From Palsa-504 sp963808315 (GTDB taxonomy: Bacteria; Actinomycetota; Actinomycetes; Streptosporangiales; Streptosporangiaceae): DNA of 64,000 nucleotides. The stretch is taken from the NCBI GenBank assembly GCA_963808315.1, contig CAWEFK010000010.1:124001-188000 (forward strand), written 5' to 3'. The position numbers and the translations under genes are program-made. Of this stretch, positions 1 through 11,059 are shown in pieces. The first letter of the stretch is position 1. Each line of letters opens with the position of its first letter. The notes under the pieces are model-generated. The model worked only from the letters and a program-made list of their open reading frames with translations. It was not told where the DNA came from and made no database searches.

Positions 1-119
1 CGTTGATCAGCGCGAGTGAAATCGACGCCACCAGGGGCAGGATCGACACGCTCCTGAAGCACCGGGTCCATCCCTACCCGCCCACGGACTGGCCGGCCGT
101 GCCCTGGCCCCCGGTCTAA
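1..119 (+). CDS. 3' end of an unidentified protein
   Basis: The window opens inside a plus-strand reading frame whose codons start at position 3 and end at the TAA at 117-119. Thirty-eight residues are visible, ending in a proline- and tryptophan-rich tail (DWPAVPWPPV). I do not recognise the family. The gene converges on the PAC2 gene, whose stop lies 12 bases away. In many actinomycetes mshC sits beside the PAC2 gene, but this tail does not look like the MshC C-terminus, so I make no assignment. The frame and stop are clear; the function is not. Confidence 0.5.
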   Translation, partial: LISASEIDATRGRIDTLLKHRVHPYPPTDWPAVPWPPV

Positions 120-130
120 GCAACTTCGGT

Positions 131-1015
131 CTAAGGACCCGGCGACTCCCCGCCGCCGTGCCGCCTGAAATAACGCTCGAACTCCCGGGCAATCGCATCC
201 CCGCTCGCCTCGGGCAGGTCCATCGCGTCCTTCGCCTCTTCCAGCGTCCGCACGTAGTCGGCGACCTCTGAGTCCTGCTGGGCCAGCTCGTCCACTCCGC
301 GCTCCCAGGCGCGGGCCTCCTCGGGCAGGTCGGCCAGCGGCAGCGGCGCGTCCAGGATGTCCTCGACCCCGCGGAGCAGGGCCAGCGTGGCCTTGGGACT
401 CGGGGGCTGCGCCACGTAGTGCGGTACCTGAGCCCACAGCGAGACGGTCGGGAGGCCCGCCGCGGTGCAGGTGTGCTGGAGCACGCCGACGATCCCGGTG
501 GGCCCCTTGTAGTCCACCCGGCCGACGCCGACGTCGACGGCCAGGGCGGCATTCGACGCGCCCACGGAGACCGGCACCGGGCGGGTGTGCGGCGCGTCGG
601 CGAGCAGCGCGCCGAGCAAGATGATGAGATCCACGCCGAGGCTTTCCAGGCCCTGCACCAGCTCCTCGCTGAACGCCCGCCAGCGCATGTTCGGCTCGAT
701 GCCGTGCACCAGGACGACGTCCCGGGACAGGCCGGTCGGCGGCACGGTCGGGTCAGCCGACTGAGCGCGGGCCAGGGAGATCCTGGTCGTCGGCCAGATC
801 AGGCGCTGGGTGTGCCCGCCCTCGATGTCGACGACCGGCCGGTTGACCTGAAAGTCGTAGAATTCCTCGGGGTCGATGGCTCCGATCGGGGTCGCTTGCC
901 AGGCGATGCCCAGGTGGTTGACCACCCCGCTGGCCGCTTCTCCAGCGTCATTCCAGCCTTCGAAACCGGCGATGGCAACTGGAGAGGCGAGTTCTCCGAT
1001 GTCGTTGAACTCGAT
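131..1015 (-). CDS. PAC2-family (proteasome assembly chaperone-like) protein, start codon unclear
   Basis: Cytosolic PAC2-fold protein of about 294 residues. The family is named after the eukaryotic proteasome assembly chaperone; its bacterial role is not established. The family N-terminal hallmark, AGFEGWNDAGEAASG, is encoded upstream of the first usable GTG (at 925), so the true start must be further out. Family members usually begin M-I-E-F. Here the codons read CTC-ATC-GAG-TTC, with the ATC at 1015-1013 and a purine-rich GAGGAGG nine bases before it. No ATG, GTG or TTG exists in frame there. Either an ATC start is used or the start codon was altered or misread. It lies divergently next to the HAD gene and upstream of a proteasome locus. 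The family call is strong; the start is uncertain. Confidence 0.85.
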   Translation of the reverse strand: MEFNDIGELASPVAIAGFEGWNDAGEAASGVVNHLGIAWQATPIGAIDPEEFYDFQVNRPVVDIEGGHTQRLIWPTTRISLARAQSADPTVPPTGLSRDVVLVHGIEPNMRWRAFSEELVQGLESLGVDLIILLGALLADAPHTRPVPVSVGASNAALAVDVGVGRVDYKGPTGIVGVLQHTCTAAGLPTVSLWAQVPHYVAQPPSPKATLALLRGVEDILDAPLPLADLPEEARAWERGVDELAQQDSEVADYVRTLEEAKDAMDLPEASGDAIAREFERYFRRHGGGESPGP

Positions 1016-1152
1016 GAGTCGCCACCTCCTCGGCAGAGCGCAAACCGTCCTTTGACAGCCTACGTGCTCAGCCTTGCTCGATGGGTGACCGGCCGGCGTG
1101 TCCGATCGGGTCAGCCGCTCCGCCCGGGTCGACCCAGGAGCGGACGCCTAGG

Positions 1153-1852
1153 ATGGGAGCCGATGAGCACACTTGGCGCCGGCCCGGCCGCCCGGGTCCC
1201 CCCGGCGCGGTGCTGTTCGACATGGACGGGCTGCTGGTCGACTCCGAGCCGCTGTGGCTCGAGGCCGAGACCGCGGTCATGGCCAGGCTCGGCGCGGACT
1301 GGACCAGGGCGGATCAGCTGCAGTTGCTCGGCGGCAGCCTCGAGCCGCACGGTGCGCTACCTGCTGGCGAAGGCGGCCAGCCGGCGCCCGCCGAGGTGGT
1401 CGGCGAATGGCTCATGTCCGAGATCGCCGGCCGCGTCCGCGACCATGGCGTCCCGGTCCGGCCCGGCGCGCGCGAGCTGCTCGCCTCGGTCGCGGCGGCG
1501 GGCCTGCCGCGCGCGCTTGTGACCTCTTCCGAGCGCGGGTTCATGGACGCGGTGCTGGCCAGCACCGGCATGCGGTTCGACGTGCTGGTGTGCGCCGACG
1601 ACGTCAGCGCGACCAAGCCTGACCCCGAGCCCTACCTGCTCGCGGCCAAGCTGCTCGAGGTGGACCCGGGCCGCTGCGTCGCCCTGGAGGATTCACCGAA
1701 CGGCGTGGCCTCGGCGCAGGCCGCCGGCTGTCGCGTCATCGCCGTCCCGTCGCTGATCGCGATCGCCGACGCGCCCGGGCCGCACGGTGGTGCGGTCCCT
1801 GCTGGACCTGCAGGCCGGCCCCGACGGGGTCCGGGTGAAGAGGGGGGGTTAG
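1153..1852 (+). pseudogene. HAD-superfamily phosphatase (beta-phosphoglucomutase-like), frame disrupted
   Basis: Haloacid-dehalogenase hydrolase that probably dephosphorylates a small phospho-sugar or nucleotide. Motif I is DMDGLLVDSEP with the nucleophilic and acid/base aspartates. Motif II is LVTSS, motif III is the lysine in ATKPDPEPY, and motif IV is ALEDSPNG. ATG 1153 is chosen because it directly precedes the conserved strand. Three frame changes are needed for a normal protein. Near 1346 the frame shifts to read RTVRYLLAKAAS, near 1395 it shifts back to AEVVGEWL, and near 1778 it shifts again so that the conserved end GRTVVRSLLDL and TAG at 1850-1852 are read. Without correction the protein runs to 1884 with a nonsense tail. 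All catalytic motifs are intact, so sequencing error is at least as likely as decay. Confidence 0.75.
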
Positions 1853-1911
1853 CCCCAGAGCTTCGCGCGCCGGGTACGCCTTAGACTGCAAGAGAACCGC
1901 GGGAGGCGCGC

Positions 1912-2439
1912 ATGTCCACCTATGACAAGATCGCCTGGCTGCCACTGTGCGGGGGGCTGACCGGGCTAGGCCTGGTGCTGAGCTATCTGGCGATGCGGCG
2001 GCGCGGCATCACCTCGGGCCTGCGCGGGGCGGCCTGGTCCCTGCTGCCGCTGGCCGCCTATCTCACCGGCGCGATCGCGATGTTCTGGAAGATCGGGGTC
2101 GCCATCGGGGACTTCGCGACCGGCTTCGCGTTCTCGGCCAGGGTATGGTCCGGTATCGCGCTGGCCGGAGTGGCGGTGTTCCTGCTCATCGTGTCCGGCG
2201 GCCTGCGACGGCGGCGCAGCGTGAAGCCGAAGAAGGACACCCCGGCGGCCGCGTCGGCCGGCGGCGCCACCGGCTCGCTGCCCGCAGCGGGCTCGCGGCA
2301 GCTATCCACCCGGGCCGCCACGTCCCCGGCGCCCGCCCAGGCTCCGGTCAAGGCGCGCAAGGGCAAGGCCGCTGACCGCGACGACGATGACGATCTCGGG
2401 GACGTCGCGGACATCTTGCGCCGCCACGGCATTACCTGA
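1912..2439 (+). CDS. small integral membrane protein, unknown function
   Basis: Protein of 175 residues with three predicted membrane helices: roughly residues 8-28, 40-62 and 75-97. A basic stretch follows (GGLRRRRSVKPKK), then a low-complexity Ala/Pro/Thr linker and an acidic-to-helical tail ending DVADILRRHGIT. The layout of three N-terminal helices plus a cytoplasmic tail resembles small actinobacterial membrane proteins sometimes labelled cellulose synthase in databases, but nothing catalytic is visible. ATG 1912 has a weak purine-rich leader (gggaggcgcgc). A rho-independent-type terminator follows immediately, so it appears to be the last gene of its transcript. Confidence 0.7.
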   Translation: MSTYDKIAWLPLCGGLTGLGLVLSYLAMRRRGITSGLRGAAWSLLPLAAYLTGAIAMFWKIGVAIGDFATGFAFSARVWSGIALAGVAVFLLIVSGGLRRRRSVKPKKDTPAAASAGGATGSLPAAGSRQLSTRAATSPAPAQAPVKARKGKAADRDDDDDLGDVADILRRHGIT

Positions 2440-2478
2440 GCCGAAGTTTTCGTTACCCGATCGTTTCGGCTATTTTTT
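2439..2478 (+). terminator. intrinsic terminator after the small membrane protein
   Basis: AGCCGAA at 2439-2445 pairs with TTCGGCT at 2465-2471 and is followed directly by a run of six T (2473-2478). The left arm overlaps the last base of the stop codon. It is one of the few hairpins in this window with a real T tract. Confidence 0.75.
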
Positions 2479-2756
2479 GCCGGATTTCTGCCCGCCAGTC
2501 AGGATGAGCTATTCCGGCACCGGCAGTATCTCTGAGCCTTCTAGCCCCATGCGCCCCAAATGTAACGCTCTATGACAAAACGGCACGAGTTTAATCACGA
2601 TCGAGCTACGAGTGCGGCGCGGGGCTGGTACCCATGCGTGAAATAGCGCAACCTCACTAGATATAGGCCGAGCGTCCATGGCGGGGCACGGGGATACTCC
2701 ATCGTGGGAGCCGTGCTGCGGTCGGATGCCCTTGATCCGAGCAACAGATAGGTTCC
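2479..2756. other. intergenic region upstream of the peptide ABC operon
   Basis: No convincing gene is seen in these 278 bases. They are less GC-rich than the flanks and must hold the promoter of the importer operon. TAGATATAGG at about 2659 could be part of a -10 element, but no matching -35 is clear. Confidence 0.4.
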
Positions 2757-3749
2757 ATGATGGCTGTGCCCATTGACGTCTCGACCGGTCCCGGTGGTTC
2801 GGGTCCCGGGGCCGGGCCGCCTGTCGCGACCAAGGACATCGTCGGACGCTCGCTGGGACAGATCGCCTGGATGCGCCTGCGCCGGGACAAGGTCGCGATG
2901 GGCGGCGGCATCATCGTCATCGTCCTGATCCTGATCGCGATCATCGGCCCGCACGTCGTGCAGAATCCGGATACCTACCACGCCGCCCTGATCGATCCCA
3001 CCTACCTGCGCCCGAACGGCAGTTTCGGCGGGATCAGCCTGGCTCACCCGCTCGGCGTCGAGCCGGGGACCGGGCGCGACGTCCTCGCCCGGATCGTGGT
3101 CGGGGCACAGTACTCCCTGCTCATCGCGTCCCTGGCCACCGTGCTCGCGGTCGTCATCGGCACCTTCTTCGGCATCATCGCCGGCTACTTCGGCGGCTGG
3201 GTTGACTCGCTGATCGCCCGGGCCATGGACGTGTTTCTCGCCTTCCCCCTGCTGGTGTTCGCGCTGGCGCTGGTCGGCGTCATCCCGAGCAGCGCGTTCG
3301 GCCTGTCGGGCAACTCGCTGCGGATCGCGCTGCTCATCTTCGTGATCGGGTTCTTCAACTGGCCGTACATGGGCCGGATCATCCGCGGCCAGACGCTGTC
3401 CCTGCGTGAGCGCGAGTTCGTCGACGCGGCGCGCAGCCTCGGCGCGCGCGGCCCGTACATCTTGTTCCGCGAGCTCTTGCCGAACCTGTTCGCCCCGATG
3501 CTGGTCTACGCGACGCTGCTGATCCCGACCAACATCTTGTTCGAGGCGGCCCTGGACTACCTGGGCGTGGGCCTCTACGTTCCGACACCTACCTGGGGGC
3601 AGATGCTCTCCAGCGCGGTGACTAACGGTTACTACTACATCGATCCCGAGTACATGCTCGTGCCCGGGGTCGCGATTTTCATCACGGTAATGGCGTTCAA
3701 CCTGTTCGGCGACGGACTGCGCGACGCGCTGGATCCGCGGACCCGGTAA
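2757..3749 (+). CDS. peptide ABC transporter permease, DppC/OppC type
   Basis: Inner-membrane permease of a dipeptide/oligopeptide/nickel-class importer, 330 residues. A cytoplasmic N-terminus of about 45 residues precedes the first helix (GGGIIVIVLILIAIIGPHVV). A periplasmic loop ends in HPLGVEPGTGRDVLARI, the typical DppC signature. Then come the BPD transporter helices and the EAA loop (EFVDAARSLGARGPYILFRELLPN), which contacts the ATPases. It is the first gene of the operon, 52 bases before the binding-protein gene. Having permease C first, before the binding protein and away from permease B, is an unusual order. ATG 2757 is followed by a second ATG; either may be used. Confidence 0.92.
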   Translation: MMAVPIDVSTGPGGSGPGAGPPVATKDIVGRSLGQIAWMRLRRDKVAMGGGIIVIVLILIAIIGPHVVQNPDTYHAALIDPTYLRPNGSFGGISLAHPLGVEPGTGRDVLARIVVGAQYSLLIASLATVLAVVIGTFFGIIAGYFGGWVDSLIARAMDVFLAFPLLVFALALVGVIPSSAFGLSGNSLRIALLIFVIGFFNWPYMGRIIRGQTLSLREREFVDAARSLGARGPYILFRELLPNLFAPMLVYATLLIPTNILFEAALDYLGVGLYVPTPTWGQMLSSAVTNGYYYIDPEYMLVPGVAIFITVMAFNLFGDGLRDALDPRTR

Positions 3750-3801
3750 CCAGCGGCCCACGGCCCTGACAAGAAAGATCAATAGGAGGCGGTTCACCGC
3801 A

Positions 3802-5571
3802 ATGAAGAGACGCAGTACTTTTGCGGCGACCGCGATCGCAGCGATCGCGGCACTGGTAATCACGGCCTGCGGCAGTAGCGGCAGCAGCAGTGCCGGCGGT
3901 TCATCGCCGGCCGGGACGACGGCGGCGTACAACGCAGGCTCGACTCAGGTGGTCAATCCCTCGACCACCAAGGGAGCAGGCACCCTCACCTTCGACGACA
4001 GCAGCACGCCGGACTCATTCGACCCGGGCAACACGTACTACGCCTGGGTGCTGAACTTCGACCGGCTGTTCGCCATGCCGATGTTCACCTACAAGTCGTG
4101 CCCGGGGACCTGCGGCCTGCAGATCGTGCCGGACTTTGCCACCGACATGGGCACCATCAGTGACAACGGGCTGACCTGGACGTTCCACGTGCGGTCCGAT
4201 GTCAAGTACGAGAACGGCACGGTCGCCACCGCTCAGGACGTGAAGTACGCGATCGAGCGCACCTATGACCGGTCGGTGATGGCCAACGGGCCGACCTACT
4301 ACCAGGTGCTGCTCAAGGACCCGACCTATCCGGGCCCGTACAAGGACCGCGCCAAGAACATCATGGGCCTGACCTCCGTCGACACGCCGAACGCGACCAC
4401 GATCGTGTTCCACCTGGCGGCCGCGTTCCCCGACCTGCCTTACGTGCTGGCGTTCCCGAACAGCGCTCCGGTCCCGGCCGCTTCGGACACCGGCAGCAAC
4501 TACCAGCTGCACCCGATGTCCACCGGTCCGTACAAGTTCCAGAGCTACGCGCTGAACAAGCAGCTCATCATGGTCCCGAACCCCGAGTGGAACCCCGCCA
4601 CGGACCCCAACGCCAAGCAGCTGGCGAGCAAGGTCGTCGTTAACCTGAACGTGAACCAGAGCGACATCGACAACCGGCTCATCGCCGGGGACATCGACGT
4701 GGACGCGGCCGGAACCGGTGTCGCGCCCGCGGCGCAGGCCAAGATCTTGTCCAACCCGACGCTCAAGGCCAATGCCGACAACCCGCTCACCGGGTTCGAG
4801 TTCTTCACCTACCTGGACACCAAGGTGGCGCCGCTGAACAACCTGCACTGCCGTGAGGCGATCGAGTTCGCGGCGAACAAGCAGACCGCCGACGACGCCT
4901 ACGGCGGTCCCGTCGCGGGCGGTCAAATCGCGAGCACGATCATGCCGCCGAACATCATCGGCTACAAGTCCTTCGACTTGTACGACGCGCTGTCCAAGCC
5001 AACCGGCAACATCGCGGCGGCCAAGCAGCAGCTGGCGCTCTGCGGCCAGCCCAACGGCTTCAGCGCCAGCCTGGCCTACCGCTCGGACCGGACGAAGGAG
5101 ACCGGGGGCGCCACCGCGCTGCAGGCCTCACTGGCCCTGGCCGGCATCAAGCTGACGCTCAAGGGATTCCCGTCGGGCAGCTACTACACCGACTTCGCGG
5201 GCGCGCCGGCTTACATGGCCTCGCACAAGATCGGCATGGCGATGGGCGGCTGGGGCGCCGACTGGCCGAACGGCTTCGGCTTCCTCGACGAGCTCACCAA
5301 CTCGAACTCCATCGCTCCCACCGGCAACACCAACATCTCGTTGCTCAACGATCCGGTGATCAACAACTTGTTCGCCAAGTCGTCGACGCTGGCGGGCGCG
5401 GCCCGGACGGCCATCTGGCCGGAGGTCGACAAGCAGGCCATGACCGACGCCGCCATCCTGCCCCTGATCTACGCCAAGGCCCTGCTGTACCGGCCGCCGA
5501 CGCTGACCAACGTCTACTGGCAGGCGTACTACGGCATGTACAACTATGCGGTGCTCGGCGTCAAGTCCTGA
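3802..5571 (+). CDS. peptide ABC transporter substrate-binding lipoprotein (SBP family 5)
   Basis: Extracytoplasmic receptor of the importer, 589 residues. The signal peptide has a basic n-region (MKRR), an alanine/isoleucine core and a lipobox-like VITAC-GS, so Cys23 is probably lipidated. A Ser/Gly linker follows, then the SBP_bac_5 domain from about residue 55 to the end, with the typical early motif ending FDPGNTYYAW and the later GGWGADWPNG stretch. A good ribosome site (aataggaggcggttc) precedes ATG 3802. Likely ligands are peptides, but this family also binds sugars and metal chelates, so the substrate cannot be named. Confidence 0.92.
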   Translation: MKRRSTFAATAIAAIAALVITACGSSGSSSAGGSSPAGTTAAYNAGSTQVVNPSTTKGAGTLTFDDSSTPDSFDPGNTYYAWVLNFDRLFAMPMFTYKSCPGTCGLQIVPDFATDMGTISDNGLTWTFHVRSDVKYENGTVATAQDVKYAIERTYDRSVMANGPTYYQVLLKDPTYPGPYKDRAKNIMGLTSVDTPNATTIVFHLAAAFPDLPYVLAFPNSAPVPAASDTGSNYQLHPMSTGPYKFQSYALNKQLIMVPNPEWNPATDPNAKQLASKVVVNLNVNQSDIDNRLIAGDIDVDAAGTGVAPAAQAKILSNPTLKANADNPLTGFEFFTYLDTKVAPLNNLHCREAIEFAANKQTADDAYGGPVAGGQIASTIMPPNIIGYKSFDLYDALSKPTGNIAAAKQQLALCGQPNGFSASLAYRSDRTKETGGATALQASLALAGIKLTLKGFPSGSYYTDFAGAPAYMASHKIGMAMGGWGADWPNGFGFLDELTNSNSIAPTGNTNISLLNDPVINNLFAKSSTLAGAARTAIWPEVDKQAMTDAAILPLIYAKALLYRPPTLTNVYWQAYYGMYNYAVLGVKS

Positions 5572-5685
5572 ACTGAAGGCACCGGGGCATAGTTAAGTGC
5601 GCCCGTTCGAGTAGCAGAGAGCAGGTGAAGTCGCCGTCGCCGACCGGGGTATATCCAGCCCCGGCCGGCGGCGGCGCCATACGCG

Positions 5686-6693
5686 ATGATCTTTTTCATC
5701 ATCCGGCGCCTCATCATGACGGTGTTCCTGCTGATCTTGGTCAGCATGATCACGTTCGCGATCTTCTTCCTCGTGCCGCGGCTGGCCGGGCAGACCTCTT
5801 ACCAGCTCGCCGCGCAGTACGTGGGCCGCAACCCGATCCCGTCGGAGATCAGGGCCGTCGAGGTCAAGCTCGGCCTGAACGCGCCGCTGTACCTGCAGTA
5901 CGGCCGTTACCTCAAGGGGATCGTGTTCGGTGTCCATTACAGCGACGGCACCGACGTCAGCTACTGCCCGTTCCCGTGTTTCGGCTATTCGTTCCGCAAC
6001 CAGCAGCCGGTCTGGCCGCAGCTGATCAGCGACGCTCCCGTCACGCTGTCGCTGGCCGTCGGGGCGGCCGTGCTCTGGCTGACCGGCGGGGTGGCCATCG
6101 GCGTGCTGTCCGCGCTGCGCCGCGGCAGCATCTTCGACCGGTTCTCGATGACGATGGCGCTGGCCGGGGTATCGCTGCCGGTGTTCTTCACCGGGCTGAT
6201 CTCCCTGGAACTTTTCAGCTACAAGTGGGCGATATTCCCTAATGTGCACTTCGTTGCCATTACCGCCAATCCGCTGTTGTGGGCGCGTAATCTCGTCTTG
6301 CCCTGGGTGACGCTGGCCTTCCTGTACGCGGCCCTGTACGCGCGGCTCACCCGGGCCGGGATGCTGGAAACGATGGGGGAGGACTACATCAGGACGGCCA
6401 GAGCCAAGGGCGTGCCCGAGCGGCGCGTGGTGATAAAACACGGGCTGCGGGCCGCGCTGACCCCCATCGTCACGATCTTCGGCCTGGACCTGGGCCTGCT
6501 GCTCGGCGGCGCGGTCCTGACCGAGGTCACGTTCTCGCTGCCGGGCCTGGGCCAGTTCACCATCCTGGCCATTCAGAACCAGGACTTGCCCGAGATCGAG
6601 GGCGTGGTCATGATCGCTTCGCTGTTCATCGTGCTGGCCAACATGATCGTGGACATCCTGTACGCGGTCGTCGACCCGAGGGTACGGATCTGA
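5686..6693 (+). CDS. peptide ABC transporter permease, DppB/OppB type
   Basis: Second membrane subunit of the importer, 335 residues. It begins with the characteristic FFIIRRLIMTVFLLILVSMITF helix region, starting at ATG 5686. The EAA loop (MGEDYIRTARAKGVPERRVVIKHGLR) lies near residues 225-250, and the C-terminal LPGLGQF and VDPRVRI segments are as in the family. An insert with two cysteines (about residues 92-97, YCPFPCF) is unlike most DppB proteins. The stop overlaps the start of the next ATPase gene (TGATG), showing translational coupling. Confidence 0.9.
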   Translation: MIFFIIRRLIMTVFLLILVSMITFAIFFLVPRLAGQTSYQLAAQYVGRNPIPSEIRAVEVKLGLNAPLYLQYGRYLKGIVFGVHYSDGTDVSYCPFPCFGYSFRNQQPVWPQLISDAPVTLSLAVGAAVLWLTGGVAIGVLSALRRGSIFDRFSMTMALAGVSLPVFFTGLISLELFSYKWAIFPNVHFVAITANPLLWARNLVLPWVTLAFLYAALYARLTRAGMLETMGEDYIRTARAKGVPERRVVIKHGLRAALTPIVTIFGLDLGLLLGGAVLTEVTFSLPGLGQFTILAIQNQDLPEIEGVVMIASLFIVLANMIVDILYAVVDPRVRI

Positions 6694-7816
6694 TGCCCGC
6701 TGACGCCCTGCTTGAGGTGCGCGACCTGCGCATCCACTTCCCGACCGACGACGGCGTGGTCAACGCCGTCGACGGCGTCTCCTTCAGCCTGGATCGCGGT
6801 CAGACCCTCGGAATCGTGGGTGAGTCGGGCTCAGGCAAGAGCGTTACCAGCATGGGCATCATGGGCCTGCACCAGGGGACCAGTGCGCAAATCACCGGCT
6901 CGATCAAGCTGAACGGTGAGGAACTGGTCGGCGCGAGCTCCGGCCGGGTGCGCGAGTTGCGCGGCAGCAAGATGGCAATGATCTTCCAGGATCCGCTGTC
7001 CGCCCTGCACCCGTACTACACGGTGGGCAACCAGATTATCGAGGCGTACCGGATCCACAACAAGGTCAGCAAGGCCGAAGCCCGCAAGCACGCCATCGAC
7101 CTGCTCGGACGGGTCGGTATCCCGCAGCCCGCGGTCCGGGTGGACGACTATCCGCATCAGTTCTCCGGCGGCATGCGGCAGCGGGCGATGATCGCGATGT
7201 CGCTGTCCTGCGACCCGGAGCTGCTGATCGCGGACGAGCCCACCACGGCCCTCGACGTCACCGTCCAGGCGCAGATCCTCGACCTGATCTCCGACCTGCA
7301 GTCGGAGTTCGGCTCGGCGGTCATCATCATCACCCACGACCTTGGCGTGGTCGCCGAGCTCTCCGACGACATCCTGGTGATGTATGCGGGCCGGGTGGCT
7401 GAGTACGGCACCGCCACGGACATCTTCGGCCGTCCCGGCCATCCCTATACTTGGGGGCTGCTGTCCTCGATGCCGCGGATGGACCGGGCCCGGACCACCC
7501 GGCTGATCCCCATCGCCGGCACGCCGCCCAGCCTGATCAGGGTTCCGCCTGGCTGCCCGTTCCATCCACGCTGCCAGTACACCGGCCTGACCAACGGCCG
7601 CTGCGACACCGAGGTGCCGCCGCTGCGGCTGGTGACCACCCTCGGACACCAGGCCGCCTGTCACCTGACCGCGGACGACCGGGTGCGGCTGTGGGCCGAG
7701 ATCTCCTCCGGTGAGGTCCCCGACGAAGCCAGGAAGATCGCCGACCAGGCCGGGGAGCTGCTTACCGTAGAAGCCAGCGCATCCGAGGCGCAGGACGAAC
7801 TGGGCGGGGTGGAAGC

Positions 7817-7820
<4 letters not shown>
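6693..7820 (+). CDS. peptide ABC transporter ATP-binding protein, DppD type
   Basis: Cytoplasmic ATPase of 375 residues powering the importer. It carries Walker A GESGSGKS, Q-loop FQDPLSALHP, signature FSGGMRQRAMIA, Walker B LLIADEPTTALD and H-loop ITHDLG. The C-terminal oligopeptide extension with conserved cysteines (GCPFHPRC and later AACH) is present; in the family it can bind an iron-sulfur cluster. It overlaps the upstream permease by one base and the downstream ATPase by four (ATGA). Confidence 0.93.
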
Positions 7821-8902
<1,082 letters not shown>

Positions 8903-8924
8903 GCGGCCTCGCCCCTTCCGGGTC

Positions 8925-9781
<857 letters not shown>

Positions 9782-9892
9782 AGCGCCACCGTAGGGCACG
9801 GCACCGACATTCGTGGGGATCTCCGGCCTCGCGCCGTCTCGGCTGGACCGCGATCGACCCGAGCGACCGGCTGGGCACGTAGCATCGGGTGT

Positions 9893-11053
9893 GTGGCAAG
9901 CATGACGCCAGAAAAGCCGCCCGCGACCCGCCAGACGCCGCGGCGCCGCGAAGCCGGCCCTGGCATCGTCATCGCACGCCTGTTCGGTGTCCCGGTGTAC
10001 ATATCGCCGTACTGGTTCGTGATCGCAGGCATCTTCATCCTCATCTACGCCAACGATCTCGCCGCCACCTTGCACGGTGCCACCAGGTTCGTCGTGGCTG
10101 CGGCCTTTGTCATCCTGCTGTACATATCGGTCCTGGTCCACGAGTTGAGCCACTGCGTGGTCGCGCGCGGGTACGGGCTGCCGGTCCGCCGTATCCTGCT
10201 CTACCCGCTCGGCGGGTTCTCCGAGATCGAGCGGGAACCGCCGACGCCTGGCCGGGAGTTCGCGGTCTCGGCGGCAGGGCCGGCCCTCTCGCTGGTGCTG
10301 GCCGGGGCGGGCTACGGCCTGATGCACGTGGTTTCGCCGGACACCATCGCGGGCACGCTGGTCAGCCAGCTCAGATGGGCCAACCTGGTGGTCGGGATCT
10401 TCAACCTGCTTCCCGGCCTGCCGCTTGACGGCGGCCGGATGCTGCGTGCCGTGATCTGGAAGCTGACCGGCCGCCCGGCCACCTCCACCATCGCCGCCGC
10501 CTGGGCGGGCCGGGTGCTCGCCGTGGCCCTGTTCGTCGTCCCGTTCGCGCTCGGGAGGGTGAACGGGAGTGGCGAGAACCTGGTCACTGTCGTGTGGCTG
10601 GCGGTGATCGCCGCCTTCATGTGGACCGGGGCCGGGCAGGCCATCAGGGCGACCAAATTCCGTGAGCGGCTGCCCGCGCTGCAGGCGCGGCGGCTGGCCC
10701 GCAAGGCGGTTTCTGTGGCGGCGAACACCCCCCTGGCCGAGGCGATCAGGCGCGCCGAGGAGCATCAGGCCCGGGCCGTCGTGGTCGTCGACCATGAGGA
10801 CAGGCCGATCGCGATCGTCAACGAGACCGCGGTGATGGCCACGCCGCCGCAACGCCGCCCGTGGATCGATGCTGGCTCCCTGGCCAGGACGCTTGAGCCT
10901 GACCTCGTGCTGTCCGCTGACCTGTCCGGGCTGGCGCTGCTTGACGCGATCCGCCGCGCCCCGGCCACCGAGTACCTGCTCGTCGAACCCTCCGGCCAGG
11001 TATACGGTGTGCTGGCGACCCGGGACGTGGACCACGCCTTCGCCGGGGTATAA
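9893..11053 (+). CDS. site-2 protease-like M50 zinc metalloprotease with CBS domains
   Basis: Integral membrane protease of the SpoIVFB/Rip3 type, about 386 residues. The zinc motif HELSH lies in a helix (VLVHELSHCVVARGYG), and the second site is NLLPGLPLDGGRMLRA, where the aspartate is the third ligand. Around six helices are visible. Two CBS-like repeats follow from about residue 265, the first with RAVVVVDHEDRPIAIVNE, and could sense nucleotides. GTG 9893 and ATG 9902 are both possible starts. It cleaves membrane-embedded substrates, classically anti-sigma factors or transcription-factor precursors. No partner is apparent nearby. Confidence 0.9.
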   Translation: MASMTPEKPPATRQTPRRREAGPGIVIARLFGVPVYISPYWFVIAGIFILIYANDLAATLHGATRFVVAAAFVILLYISVLVHELSHCVVARGYGLPVRRILLYPLGGFSEIEREPPTPGREFAVSAAGPALSLVLAGAGYGLMHVVSPDTIAGTLVSQLRWANLVVGIFNLLPGLPLDGGRMLRAVIWKLTGRPATSTIAAAWAGRVLAVALFVVPFALGRVNGSGENLVTVVWLAVIAAFMWTGAGQAIRATKFRERLPALQARRLARKAVSVAANTPLAEAIRRAEEHQARAVVVVDHEDRPIAIVNETAVMATPPQRRPWIDAGSLARTLEPDLVLSADLSGLALLDAIRRAPATEYLLVEPSGQVYGVLATRDVDHAFAGV

Positions 11054-11059
11054 CCGAGC

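Noticed and set aside
2595..3932. A 445-residue minus-strand frame
   Set aside because: It lies opposite the DppC-type permease and has no ribosome site or homology.
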